From NCBI GenBank assembly GCA_963281255.1, contig OY725502.1, positions 372,001-436,000 on the forward strand: a DNA stretch of 64,000 nucleotides, read 5' to 3'. The notes under the pieces are model-generated. The model did not search any database. It worked only from the letters and a program-made list of their open reading frames with translations, and was not told where the DNA came from. The stretch comes from Aphrocallistes beatrix (lineage: Eukaryota > Porifera > Hexactinellida > Sceptrulophora > Aphrocallistidae). Position 1 is the first letter of the stretch. Each line of letters begins with the position of its first letter. Below, piece after piece: positions 54,301 to 64,000 of the stretch. A program made the translations under genes and the position numbers.

Positions 54301-55311
54301 GGAGAGAGTTATGTGCTGACTGTCAATTTCTTAACTTCTACTTCTATTCCCGACCGAGACTACCTCCCAGTGAGCATCGAGTTCTACTCTGACGTAATGG
54401 CAAGTATTCCTGCAAATGCCACCTTAGAAATCCCAGTGAAGAGTCTGCTACAGATGAGTGTCAGTGTTGCAGAGTATGAATACATTACAACGCATCGTGC
54501 ACAGAATTCATTCGTGGCTGCAAAAAGCAACCCAGAAACTGAGGTAGATACAGTTGGATCTCAGTCACTGCATCAGTACGTCGTGAGGAATGTAGGTCCC
54601 TACTCAGATGACGCAGACACTTCATTACTCACAGTGTACTGGCCGCTAGGTGACGTTCTTACTGATGAGTACTACCTCTATCTGACTCAAATTCAAATCC
54701 TACCGAAGGAGGCCCGGTGCGAACAGAACTATGTGAACCCACTCAAGTTCTTAGTGCCCTCTTCGACTAACAGACGGCGCCGTGATACAAGGGAATCCCC
54801 TTTCTCACAGCTGGCACGGCGAGTAAGGGAGAGTATCGTACTTCCGGACAGAAGTGGACTCTTAGTAAACTGTATAGAAACGCCACATCTCTGCGTGGAG
54901 ATCCAATGCTTCATCAACCCGTTGAAAGTAGGCCAGACCGTCTCGATAATCTTTGTGAGTAACGTGTACGAGCCGACTCTCCTACAGAAGAATCCACGTG
55001 GCGTTTGGAACTTCACTTCATACGCTAAGCTTGAGGCTACCTCTGGTGCTGATGTTGTGGAGATAGCTCAGGAGAATGTGTATGTGAGCACTATAGTGAA
55101 TGTGGAGGAAAATGTATTCCCACCCAGTAGTGGGCCTCCATGGTATATCTACGTCATCCCGACCGTTCTATTGGTCCTGTCCTTTATAGGCATTGCTGTT
55201 GCTGTCCTGGTCGTGTTTGAAGTTTTCCGTTTGAGGAAAAAGTATAAAGAGCACAAGATTCTCCATAATGAGCCTGGAGAAGCGGATCTCCCTGAGGGGG
55301 AGGAATCCTAG
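51330..55311 (+). CDS. Integrin alpha subunit
   Basis: Four exons, all phase 0: 51330-51869, 52168-52386, 52674-52988, 53212-55311; 1057 residues. Signal peptide (MSNCYRVLIFLLLLHHTLT), then beta-propeller FG-GAP repeats (LAGFSATFFSLGEEVMLGGP, YLGYSLLTTDLDGDGLEEI, RFGHAITLIGDLDMDGHPEI, GFALSSQADVDDNGYEDLL) with three DxDxDG/DxDxNG Ca2+ loops near residues 316, 383 and 446. No inserted I-domain. The leg region contains a furin-type site RRRRD (about 879) for heavy/light chain cleavage. A transmembrane helix (about 1003-1025) and a short tail follow. The conserved juxtamembrane GFFKR is replaced by EVFRLRKKYKEHK. It pairs with a beta subunit for adhesion. The exon 3 acceptor is a weak AAG, but the frame and domain continuity support it. 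Confidence 0.93.
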
Positions 55312-55668
55312 GGTATTGAGTGGTCTATTCATTTTCTATTTTTATAACATTTGTACATGATAACATCCCATTTTATCAGTTCTACTAAATGATTGTGGAT
55401 TTTATTGATCACTGACTTAAATGATTCACTTTAATCATTTTTCAGTTTAGGAGATCAATTTTAGAATGAAATTGTTGTACTAGAATGGAAATGTGTTCAA
55501 TACATACGTACGATGTTCCTTTAGTCCCTCAAAACATCTACGTACGTAGTTACAGTATGTACCTCTAGGAATGAAATTAAAATTATATTTCAACATCCGG
55601 CAATTTTGATGCGTAATGATAGCGTCATAACAGAGTGATGAGTCATCATTTTTAAATGAGATTTTTAT

Positions 55669-55827
55669 GGTAATGCGGAAATGGTTCGACTTTTCGAAAA
55701 AGAAATAGTTCGAATTGCGGATTTAGGAAATAGTTCGACTTTTTATCATTAGGATTAATGATGGGTTTTTTCGAACTACTTAAGTCGAACTATTTCCGGT
55801 TTTGGTTCGAACTATTCCCACCATACC
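55669..55827. mobile_element. Palindromic MITE, 'tagttcgact' family, copy 2
   Basis: Inverted copy of 14711-14873; shares the central 'atcattaggattaatgatg' loop region. Confidence 0.7.
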
Positions 55828-57242
55828 ATTTTTATCATATTTGAGATATATTAATGTACACATTCTACTAAAATGTCAGCCTTCTATTACCTAAAATGGT
55901 CGAGTTATAGTCGGAAAACTGAAATTTCTAATTATAAAAAGGTGACAATGACGTATAATTCAATGATGAGTCGACATTTTCGCTTGAAGTCAGAACTTAG
56001 TGGAGCCATAGCCAAATCAGCTTTAATCAATTCATTACAGATAATATAAGATAGAATAAATAACATGAACTAGTCTGGTGACTCTCATCCTGCTGAAAAC
56101 CAGTCCTACCTCACAAAATGGTCATTTTTCTGGTTAAATTGATCAACAATGGTCAGGTTTCAACCTAACCAACCGTACCGATGTTTATGGCCCTGCTGGT
56201 CACGTACAACAAGCCACAACTCGTTGCATCGTTTAGTGCCAATTCATCAATTGAATTGGAGACAGATTGTACATTTTAATCTGATTTGGAAGATATTGTA
56301 TTACAAGTGCTTATATAAATAGTAGAGACTATGTAGGAACATAAAATCCAGTGGAAAACTCATTTATCGATATAGACGCATTTTATTGACTATCATCTTA
56401 TTATTCCAGGAATATCAAGTGAGTTTCTAAATCAGTGTTTCCCAACCTTTCCCTTTGTAACGCCCCCTAAGGTGCTTGAAACTTTCATAAGGCCCCCCTA
56501 CTTCATTATTTATTAAGTCAGTTTTACTAGGGCGTTCAAAAAGTCTTGTGGGTCATACTAAAAGTCTCATACTAAAAGTCAGAGCGTTCAAAAAGTCTTG
56601 TGAGTCATACGTTTTAATATATAACAAGCGCGCTTCGCTTGCTTACGCTGCGCGGCTGACGGACACTTTGTATCCGCCGGAGTCGCCCTGCGGGCGCCTG
56701 AGGTCACACTGATTAATTAAAAGGGAGATAACATCCCTAAATACGTCTGTCCTACTGTTATAATCGATATCGCACGAAAAATTACCAAATTTGTCAATTT
56801 TTAAAATTTTGATGCTTAATTTTTTGATGATAGTTGCATTATATGTGAGATATATTAATATACACATTCCATTAAAATTTCAGCCTTTTATAATCTAAAA
56901 TGGCTGAATTATCCTCGCAAAACTGAAATTTCTAATTATAAAAAGGTGACAATGACGTCATAATTCCATGATGAGTCGACATTTTGGTCTGAGCTTAGAA
57001 CTTAGTGGAGCCATAGCCAAAAGACTTCCACATGCCAAAAATCAGCTTTCTACGCCTGACAGTTTCTTCAATCAATTCGTTACAGATATATATATATACA
57101 CAAACAAACAAACATTAATCGAGTTTTAATAGTAAGGATACAACCTTATATCTTAGCTTAATTCACTGAAAATCTTAGCTTGATTGAATAATAAGTTTCT
57201 GATCAATTCATTTACATATCGCTTCAGTATACTGGTAAAATT

Positions 57243-58966
57243 ATGGCTTCCAAGGATGACAATTTTAACCTGAAATGGAGGGCTTACATCGAATTTCGCA
57301 CAAAACTCCGTATCCAGCCAGTACTCATCTACAACTAGTTGCAGGAGTTATTATGCATGGATTGCCCTTCCAGATCTACGGTAGAGCGATGGGCTGCACG
57401 ATTTCAGTCTGGAAATACAGACGTCACAGATCTACCTCGGTCTGGAAGACCAGTGTCCGTCACCACTCCAGAAAATGTTGCTCTAATCGAGAGTAAAAGT
57501 CGTGGAAAATAAGTGTATTACAATCGATCAGTTAGAGCAGGGTATGGAGATCTCATCGGGGGCAATTCATTCTAGTCTGACTACTCAGCTTGGATACCGA
57601 TCGATTTTCGGGAAATGGGTCCCCACAACCTCAGCGATCAGCAAAAACTTGCACCGTGAATACGGCCAAGAAACTCTTGGAAACCTATGAGGACTGTGAT
57701 CATACGTAGACGTCTAGCAGAAGTAATACCGGTGATGAGACTTGGGTATATTATTCAACACCTTATAGCAAGTATAAGATGCGATCATGGGTGAAAGGGG
57801 ACGAAATACCGGCACAAATTCCTAAGCCCGACTTCAGAAAACCGAAGGTCATGTACACGATTTTCTTCAATAGTGGTGGAATTGTCCTGCAGTTACCTTG
57901 TAAGAGTGGTAAGACTGTAAATGCCACGTTTTTTACAGAGAAAGTGCTCCCAAACTTGATAAAAAACGTAAAAGAGGTCCGTCCCAAGAAGGGCTTACAA
58001 TCCCGGAATCCCGATCCATTTCACTTCCGGGATTCAATCCCGGGATTTGTTTTTTTAACCCCGATCCCGATTTCCAATCCCGGGATTATTTCTCAATCCA
58101 AAGATTCCGAGTTTAGTAGAAAATGGCTTTAATTGTAGTCAAAGCATGGGACTGGTTTGCTTGTATGAATGCAAACGTATTTGATTAGATTCCGTAGACA
58201 AATAATTATGCACTTGTATTGGATGCTTATAATTTCTTAACAATTCTTATTTGGATTCAGTGTTCAAAGATAATCTTTGTGGTCATTGTTGTTATTATTT
58301 AACAAACAATGACTCGAAGATTACTATTTAAATCATGATTAATATATATAATTATACTTGTATAACTAAGAAATTCTCAACGCAAATTATATATTCTATG
58401 CTTTATGACTGAAAGTACTAAATTTCAAAATTTTGCTGGTGCAGAAATATGGAAACATTTTCTGAGATATGTATGTGGTAAGCAGGCTCAATGCAAATCA
58501 TATAACAAAATAGTGTGATGGTGGTTCTACAAAAGGATTACACGTGCATCTCAAATCAACGCCTGATATACTTATACTATATAACATTAATTCAGTATTC
58601 AGTATTTTTAAATTTAAATATGTCCGGGATTGTAAGCCCTAGTCCCAAGGCTAAAATGAGAGGAATCAAATTATTAATTGATAACGCTAGTTCGCATACA
58701 GCCAAGATCACCAAAAAATTATTGGAAGCATAGGGGTTAGATTTACTTTCCCACCCCCCATACTCACCAGACCTAGCTCCCTGTGATTTTTGGCTGTTCC
58801 CCAAGCTCACAACCTACCTTCAAGGCAAGGAATTTGACTCGAGACAAACCCTCGGGACGGCCCTGTACCAGTACTTCAAAACCATCCCCGAAGAAGAGTA
58901 CAGGAGTGTGTTTGTAAAGTGGGTAGATCGATTAAAAAAGTGCGTAGGAGTAGGAGGAAATTAATA
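57243..58966 (+). pseudogene. mariner-type transposase, degraded and split by a hAT element
   Basis: Recognisable pieces in order: N-terminal HTH (RSTVERWAARFQSGNTD), the first catalytic Asp (GDETWVYYSTPYSKYKMRSW), FRKPKVMYTIFFNSGGIV, then after a 653-bp insertion LLIDNASSHTAKI (second Asp) and HPPYSPDLAPCDFWLFPKL (third Asp, DD34D), ending before 'ttaataa'. There are several frameshifts and stops, for example a stop just before GLDLLSHPPYS, so it cannot be functional. Degraded terminal repeats of the type 'gttcaaaaagtcttgtgggt' lie at 56532-56558 and 56582-56608 and, inverted, at 59011-59040. Confidence 0.9.
57989..58641. mobile_element. hAT-like non-autonomous element inserted in mariner
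   Basis: Ends 'aagggcttacaatcccgg' and inverse 'ccgggattgtaagcccta'. Perfect 8-bp duplication 'gtcccaag' at 57981-57988 and 58642-58649. Removing the element and one duplication leaves the mariner reading frame continuous across the site. Confidence 0.93.
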
Positions 58967-59510
58967 ATAGGGTTAAATCGGATTCTATAGCGTTTGTTTA
59001 TTATTTTATGGCATGATCCGCAAGACTTAAAAGGTTGAAATTGGTTGATTATGCAAGTATAATAATCTTTAGTAAAGTGAACTTTGTGGATTCAAATTTT
59101 CATTCAAGTAACTGCAGACAAATGACAATTCAGCATACTTAGTAGAGAACAAGAAAGCGACGTATTGTTTCTCTAATATCCCCAAGTGCCCACTGGACAA
59201 CTCTGTGGACACACAGTATCCGCAACCCGCGCAGCGCAAGCAAGCGAAGCGCGCTTGTTATAGTTATTTAGGGTCGTGAAAAGTTTGAGAACTGTACTAG
59301 TATATGAAATAAGAATGGATACTTTAATTTATAAATAGGGATTAGATATATAGTTTGGAGGTCATAGGTCAAATATGTACTCCTTGCGTTATATGAGAGA
59401 GAATCGTAACCTATAAAGGCCTTACTACAGCGATGGAACCTTCAGTCTAATGTCTGAGAGATTCTATGCTCACACTGCCACTGTAATAATTATATTTTAA
59501 TCTCTAGAAG

Positions 59511-62500
59511 ATGGCCTCAAGAGGATCAGACTCACTTTGCTACGTAACGGATTTAGCGAATGCTCTGAGCCGAGAAGATATCAATAAATTGCTTGGTGTA
59601 CTTGACATACCAGAAGGTATCTGTATTTCTGGATGTGGTGGAGTAAAATTCATTTTTGCATTGATAGAGTGCCCAAATATTGACCTTAATAATGTTTCTG
59701 ATGCTCTGGTATCCATAGGACGACGGGATTTACTAATTTTAGTCGAAAAACTCGATTGCTTGTTCCCTAAACCTCGACCTCAAACTCAATCCCAAATGGG
59801 CAAAAATCTGATTGAAATGTTAAAAGCTGAATTATCAGAAAACCATTTGACGCTCATCTATATGTGTTATCCAATCATCTCCGAGGTTAAGTTTGAAAGC
59901 ATTATGTCACTAATGTTTGAAAAGACGCATATTAAAAAAGATTTATCAGAATTAACTTCAATACTCATTCACATAAAACTCAACTGTGTAGCTGCGAGTC
60001 TAGGTCCGTATATTGAAGAATTTAAAAATATATCAGAATATGAGTTCGTAGAAAGAATGAGGAGAGATATTAAACGTGTAGGCAAGAAAAAACAAATACA
60101 AAATTGGGAAAGTTCAATAAAAGAATATTTAGTAAAATTCAGAAAGGTGAAGCAAATGACCGGGAATAATAAACCAGTAAATTTCGAGGAATTATATGTA
60201 GATCTAACTATTCTGAAGCAGAAGCCTAGATATGTCTCAGATGATGATAAGACTACATATAGTGATATTGCATACATCATGGAGATTGCAGATAAACACG
60301 TGCAAGTTCCAATAAACTTCACTGAGGAATTGAGATCTTGCAATTCATACAAACCAGGGATATGGTGCATCATTGGGAACATTGGTAGTGGAAAGACATT
60401 CCTTTGTAACAAAATAGTACTCGAATATGCGTTTAGTAATACACTTCCTGAATTCTCCTCCGCAATATACATACATTGCCAGGACCAGAGATGGAACGAA
60501 ATGGAATCTTCACGAATCGACAAAGGTCTCCAGATAGACCCAGCCTTCATACACCAATGGCTTTATCTCGGCTTGCCTGCTCACACCCCCGATTGGTGCA
60601 CTGCTCTGGCAGAACACATTACGGAGATGGACGGAGAGGGACTGCTACTCATTATAGACGGTCTCGATCAATTCACCAATGATGTCCCTTTAAAAAAAAC
60701 ACTACTGTATCTCCTCCTCACAAGACAAGCTCTCTCAAGCTCGCACATCATTCTAACCAGTAGACCCGGCGCCTGGACTGACATTTCAACTTTATATCAG
60801 CTCCACATTACTTCATTCTATCATGTGCTAGGATTCTCTCCTGCACAGAGAGACGAGTACTTAAAGAAACAATTCAATTGCGCTTCAGTACAAGTACAAG
60901 AACGATGCACACAGTCACTCGATAGATATGATGAAATGAAGCAATTGTCTTTGATTCCAATAAACGCCGCTTTTTTTTCTTTCCTGATTAACAGTGATCA
61001 CTGTGCGAGTGTGCATTCACTGACTCAGTGTTACTACCACTTAACACTCTATCTGATGTGGCGACAGCTGAGTAAGCAGGGAGAAATCTTCGAATTGCGA
61101 AAAATTTCCAAGCGCGATAGCGGTATTTTGCATTATCTTTACTCTATCGGCTTAGAGGCTTATCAGGACAATGGTCAGGAGAGGGGTTTCGATGATAAAT
61201 TTGGAAATGTCCAAAGATCTGGCCTAGTGCATGAGTATGCTAGAGAGGGTATATCCGGAGTTCCCACTAAAGTTTGGTTATTCCCTCATCTCACCCTCCA
61301 GGTATTCACAGGTGCCATCTGGGGGAATAATACCACCAGTTGGAAGGAACAATTCTTGTCAGTGAAGGAGATAGTGGATACCAATGACGAATTCTATCTA
61401 TCTCGAATGTTAATAAGATCCCTTTGTGAATTATCCACCGAATCTTTATGTGTGCCAGGTCACTCCTACAAACACCTGATACCTAACCCTATTCCTACCA
61501 ACCAATTTCCAGAATGCATGCAATTAAGGTTGGAAACTTCTGATTTTTTAAAATATACAGAATGGGAGGAATTTTCTGTGTGGCTTATTCAGTTGTGCAA
61601 AATTCTGTTTGAATCTAAATTTCGAGGTTCTTTTCTCAATTCATTTAACGTGTGCACACGCTTTCTTCCTAAATGGATCTGTTTGTATATTATTAACAAA
61701 GTCAAACCTAACGAGTGGAATTGTCTCCTCAAAATGTTTCCACTTCTTGAGCATTTCTATCTCATTTATGTCGCTGGTGATTACGTCAGTCCTGATCAAC
61801 TCTTGAATCTTTTCAACGTCATTAAAGAGTGCGATGTAAGATTTTTCGTACTAGAGTTATTCAAAAAGAATAATGAAGAAGTTCTTGCATATATTAACAC
61901 CGTTCGTACGGAGTTACCAAAACACACACAGTTTACTCTAAAGCTGGATTCATGTGAACTAAATGAAGAATCTTTATATTCATGCTCATCTGACCATACC
62001 ATCTCAAACCTGAGCTTAGTTCGTAATGAATTTCGTCCTAGCTCTCTTGGGTCATTATTGAAAGCGCAGATATCAACCTGTCAAAACTTGAATTATGTCT
62101 TCACAAACAAATTTGATTTTCAAATGCTAATTTCAGGTCTTTCCTCTGCAAAATGTATTCATGGATTACACCTCCATCACATACCCATTCATCATCACGA
62201 ACAGCTGTTTTCCCTGTTACTTCGACTTACTAACATCAGAGAATTAACATGGGTTGCACCCAATCCTTACTCAATTCTACCTTTCATAACCCATCTCACC
62301 ACTCTGGACTACTTAAAATTAGGAGGTCCCCAGTGTGTTATTGATGACGCCTACCTCTCAAATAATTTGCAGCATTTACTGAATGCAAACAGAGCTTCGA
62401 TCAGAGTATTGCAGTTGATGTCTTTAGGGAGTAATACCGAATACATGTGTTTAGACGGGTTTATCAAGTGTTTGCCGCTCTGTTCTAAATTAATACAGTT

Positions 62501-62846
62501 GAATCTAGAGAAAACACGAATAAGATGTGATGATGTAAATATTTGGTACTTTGTGGTCTCCAGGCTTGTCTCTTTACTACAGTTGAAATTCAACCATGTT
62601 TTTCTAGGTAAAGGGGGGCACTTGCATATTTGCAGAGGCCTCTTCTACCATTCTTCCATTATGAATTTGGAACTAAGTTTCTGTGACTTAGATTCGGAAT
62701 CTTGCCTTGCTCTTAACAACCTCATTCCTACACTCAAGCAACTGAAGTCATTTAGTGCAAATGAAATCTCCAAACCGAATCCTCAGAATATCGCGCTGGT
62801 CAAATTAACAGCTGATAGGCTTGCAATAGAGCATAAACTCCAATGA
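59511..62846 (+). CDS. NLR-type receptor: death-fold region, NACHT, leucine-rich repeats
   Basis: Single exon, 1111 residues. Residues 1-85 resemble a death-effector domain (helical, ending ALVSIGRRDLLILVEKL, like the DED end L..I.R.DLL). A second similar helical block spans about 95-175. The NACHT ATPase has Walker A GNIGSGKT (289-296), Walker B GLLLIIDGLDQF (D about 383), and sensor I ILTSRPGAW. A helical/winged region follows, and from about 780 to the end leucine-rich repeats (for example LIQLNLEKTRIRCDDV, IMNLELSFCDLDSES). This is the domain order of cytoplasmic innate immune sensors that oligomerise and recruit death-fold adaptors or caspases. No signal peptide. The intronless state differs from the intron-rich neighbours. 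Confidence 0.85.
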   Translation: MASRGSDSLCYVTDLANALSREDINKLLGVLDIPEGICISGCGGVKFIFALIECPNIDLNNVSDALVSIGRRDLLILVEKLDCLFPKPRPQTQSQMGKNLIEMLKAELSENHLTLIYMCYPIISEVKFESIMSLMFEKTHIKKDLSELTSILIHIKLNCVAASLGPYIEEFKNISEYEFVERMRRDIKRVGKKKQIQNWESSIKEYLVKFRKVKQMTGNNKPVNFEELYVDLTILKQKPRYVSDDDKTTYSDIAYIMEIADKHVQVPINFTEELRSCNSYKPGIWCIIGNIGSGKTFLCNKIVLEYAFSNTLPEFSSAIYIHCQDQRWNEMESSRIDKGLQIDPAFIHQWLYLGLPAHTPDWCTALAEHITEMDGEGLLLIIDGLDQFTNDVPLKKTLLYLLLTRQALSSSHIILTSRPGAWTDISTLYQLHITSFYHVLGFSPAQRDEYLKKQFNCASVQVQERCTQSLDRYDEMKQLSLIPINAAFFSFLINSDHCASVHSLTQCYYHLTLYLMWRQLSKQGEIFELRKISKRDSGILHYLYSIGLEAYQDNGQERGFDDKFGNVQRSGLVHEYAREGISGVPTKVWLFPHLTLQVFTGAIWGNNTTSWKEQFLSVKEIVDTNDEFYLSRMLIRSLCELSTESLCVPGHSYKHLIPNPIPTNQFPECMQLRLETSDFLKYTEWEEFSVWLIQLCKILFESKFRGSFLNSFNVCTRFLPKWICLYIINKVKPNEWNCLLKMFPLLEHFYLIYVAGDYVSPDQLLNLFNVIKECDVRFFVLELFKKNNEEVLAYINTVRTELPKHTQFTLKLDSCELNEESLYSCSSDHTISNLSLVRNEFRPSSLGSLLKAQISTCQNLNYVFTNKFDFQMLISGLSSAKCIHGLHLHHIPIHHHEQLFSLLLRLTNIRELTWVAPNPYSILPFITHLTTLDYLKLGGPQCVIDDAYLSNNLQHLLNANRASIRVLQLMSLGSNTEYMCLDGFIKCLPLCSKLIQLNLEKTRIRCDDVNIWYFVVSRLVSLLQLKFNHVFLGKGGHLHICRGLFYHSSIMNLELSFCDLDSESCLALNNLIPTLKQLKSFSANEISKPNPQNIALVKLTADRLAIEHKLQ

Positions 62847-64000
62847 GAACATTGATATAAAGTACATTATTGTTGATATTTGCATATGCGTTTACTCTAC
62901 CATCTGCTAATATTTGTAAATGCTAAGTTTTTGTCTAAATAAGTCCTGTACAATAAAATATTTGTGTATTTTTTCCTTACACGCACTCTTCCCTTGATTA
63001 TTTGCGGCTTTCAGCAAAAAATATTCGGATTAAATAAGGTCCATGTTAATCTAAAGTTTGGATCTGAGGCGTAAGCAAGGTGGTGCGCCTCCTATGTATA
63101 TATGTAATGTAAGAAATATTCAAAGTCAGAATCTCTTAGAAGTATCCGGACAAATAGTAACACGTTGGATGGCATTTCAGGATAGACATAGAGGACAGTA
63201 TCTTTCCTTGTTAGTTCTACGTAGTTTATAGATCTCAATTAGTATTTCTCTGTAATTGAACATTACGTATTATTTTTGATATTTGATCGATTGCGATTAG
63301 TATTTGGAACAGTTTAAAATTTTAATTTTGACAAGCGCACTTCGCTTGCTTGTGCTGCGCGGCTTGCGGACAAACAAACAAAAATCCTAGCGTTTTAATA
63401 TATAAGATTCAGTTATATTTTAAAATGCTTCAAGATTATTTAGTGCAGTGATATAAAAACATTATATGCATTTCCCAACTGTGTTCTTATACAAGTAACT
63501 GATATCCACTGTACAATAAATCACCACTTTGAACAGCGATGTATTGCCTAACTGCAAAAATTTTATTAGATGACCTGTTCATGACCACCAACATTTGATA
63601 CTTGTAAGGTTGGAGTATATGCATAATGAAGTTCACCATAGTAGCTATTGGTTTACTTATATAAGTAGTGAGATGGTTATATATATATAGCTATCTCCAT
63701 GGATTAAAACAAACTGATCAACTCATTCAAAATCTATCTCAAGCTTATAACATAAACCAGTTCATCGAAATTTTCATCTTTTCAAGTGAGTTTTCGACTA
63801 ATACATAGCTTGGGGGAAATGCTAGTAAGAATTACACAGGTCCCGACTTCCAAGTGACCCAACTCAGATCGGGTCAGACCCCCGAGAATCACTTCTTGAT
63901 TGGGCAAATTAAAAGCTTAATAATTGATTGGTTCTCACATGAACCAATTTTTTCCAATCACAAATAGTCCTGCTGATTGTAAGCATTGTTATTGTAAGTT
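62847..64000. other. 3' end of window, gene-free
   Basis: AT-rich. A polyadenylation-like 'aataaa' occurs near 62956 after the NLR gene. One 'caagcgcacttcgcttgct' repeat at 63331-63368 followed by 'gttttaatatataag'. Nothing else recognised. Confidence 0.5.

Larger units (their letters stand above)
56620..59263. repeat. Inverted pair of 'caagcgcgcttcgcttgct' segments
   Basis: Left 56622-56656 ('aacaagcgcgcttcgcttgc' then 'ttacgctgcgcgg'), right about 59228-59263 in inverse orientation; a third copy at 63331-63368. GC-rich in an AT-rich setting and itself partly self-complementary. It may be the ends of a separate element that is interleaved with the mariner. Confidence 0.6.
55312..59510. other. 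4.2-kb transposon-dense region
   Basis: No host gene recognised. Contains the inverted 'tagttcgact' MITE (55669-55827), two tandem copies of a repeat ending 'gtggagccatagccaaa' (55841-56020, 56830-57020; a third, inverted, at 15758-15840), a degraded mariner, a hAT insertion, and inverted 'caagcgcgcttcgcttgct' segments. Confidence 0.7.

Overview
This is nuclear DNA of an animal, most likely an early-branching marine invertebrate such as a sponge. The protein-coding genes are metazoan (integrin alpha, calcium-channel alpha2/delta-like, NACHT-LRR receptor, torsins, GT10 fucosyltransferases, cyclin B3, COX5B, V-ATPase subunit D). They carry short GT-AG introns and are AT-rich. The phylum is an inference; only 'animal' is secure. 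One 200-base assembly gap (11118-11317) is present.

Layout. 0.9-1.8 kb: last two exons of an unrecognised + strand gene. 2.1-4.9 kb (-): N-terminal exons of an alpha2/delta-like VWA gene and, directly upstream and overlapping it, a folate-receptor-like Cys-rich membrane protein. 5.6-7.1 kb (-): V-ATPase subunit D. 8.3-12.8 kb: three GT10 fucosyltransferase copies (two +, one -) around the gap. 16.6-19.3 kb: ZDHHC5/8-like palmitoyltransferase. 20.3-23.5 kb: COX5B. 24.3-28.5 kb: cyclin B3. 29.3-29.6 kb: NDUFS5-like CHCH protein. 32.5-36.4 kb: two intronless torsins with an intact Tc1 element between them. 37.0-38.7 kb: a MULE DNA transposon with 9-bp target-site duplication. 39.0-47.0 kb (-): a 12-exon shootin-1-like coiled-coil gene. 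51.3-55.3 kb: integrin alpha. 56.5-59.3 kb: a degraded mariner split by a hAT element. 59.5-62.8 kb: an intronless DED-like/NACHT/LRR receptor.

Genes with introns were modelled by finding splice sites whose phases agree from exon to exon. The shootin-like (12 exons), cyclin B3 (6), integrin (4), COX5B (4), DHHC (3) and V-ATPase D (3) models each close into one frame ending at a stop.

Most remaining DNA is cut-and-paste transposon debris: several MITE families with readable terminal inverted repeats and target-site duplications (TA for pogo/Tc1-like, 8 bp for hAT-like, 9 bp for Mutator-like), often nested or filling most of an intron. The most unusual family is a 9-bp-TSD element whose inverted repeat has expanded into a 31-bp minisatellite. 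The genes show no operon-like functional grouping apart from the tandem fucosyltransferase and torsin duplications.
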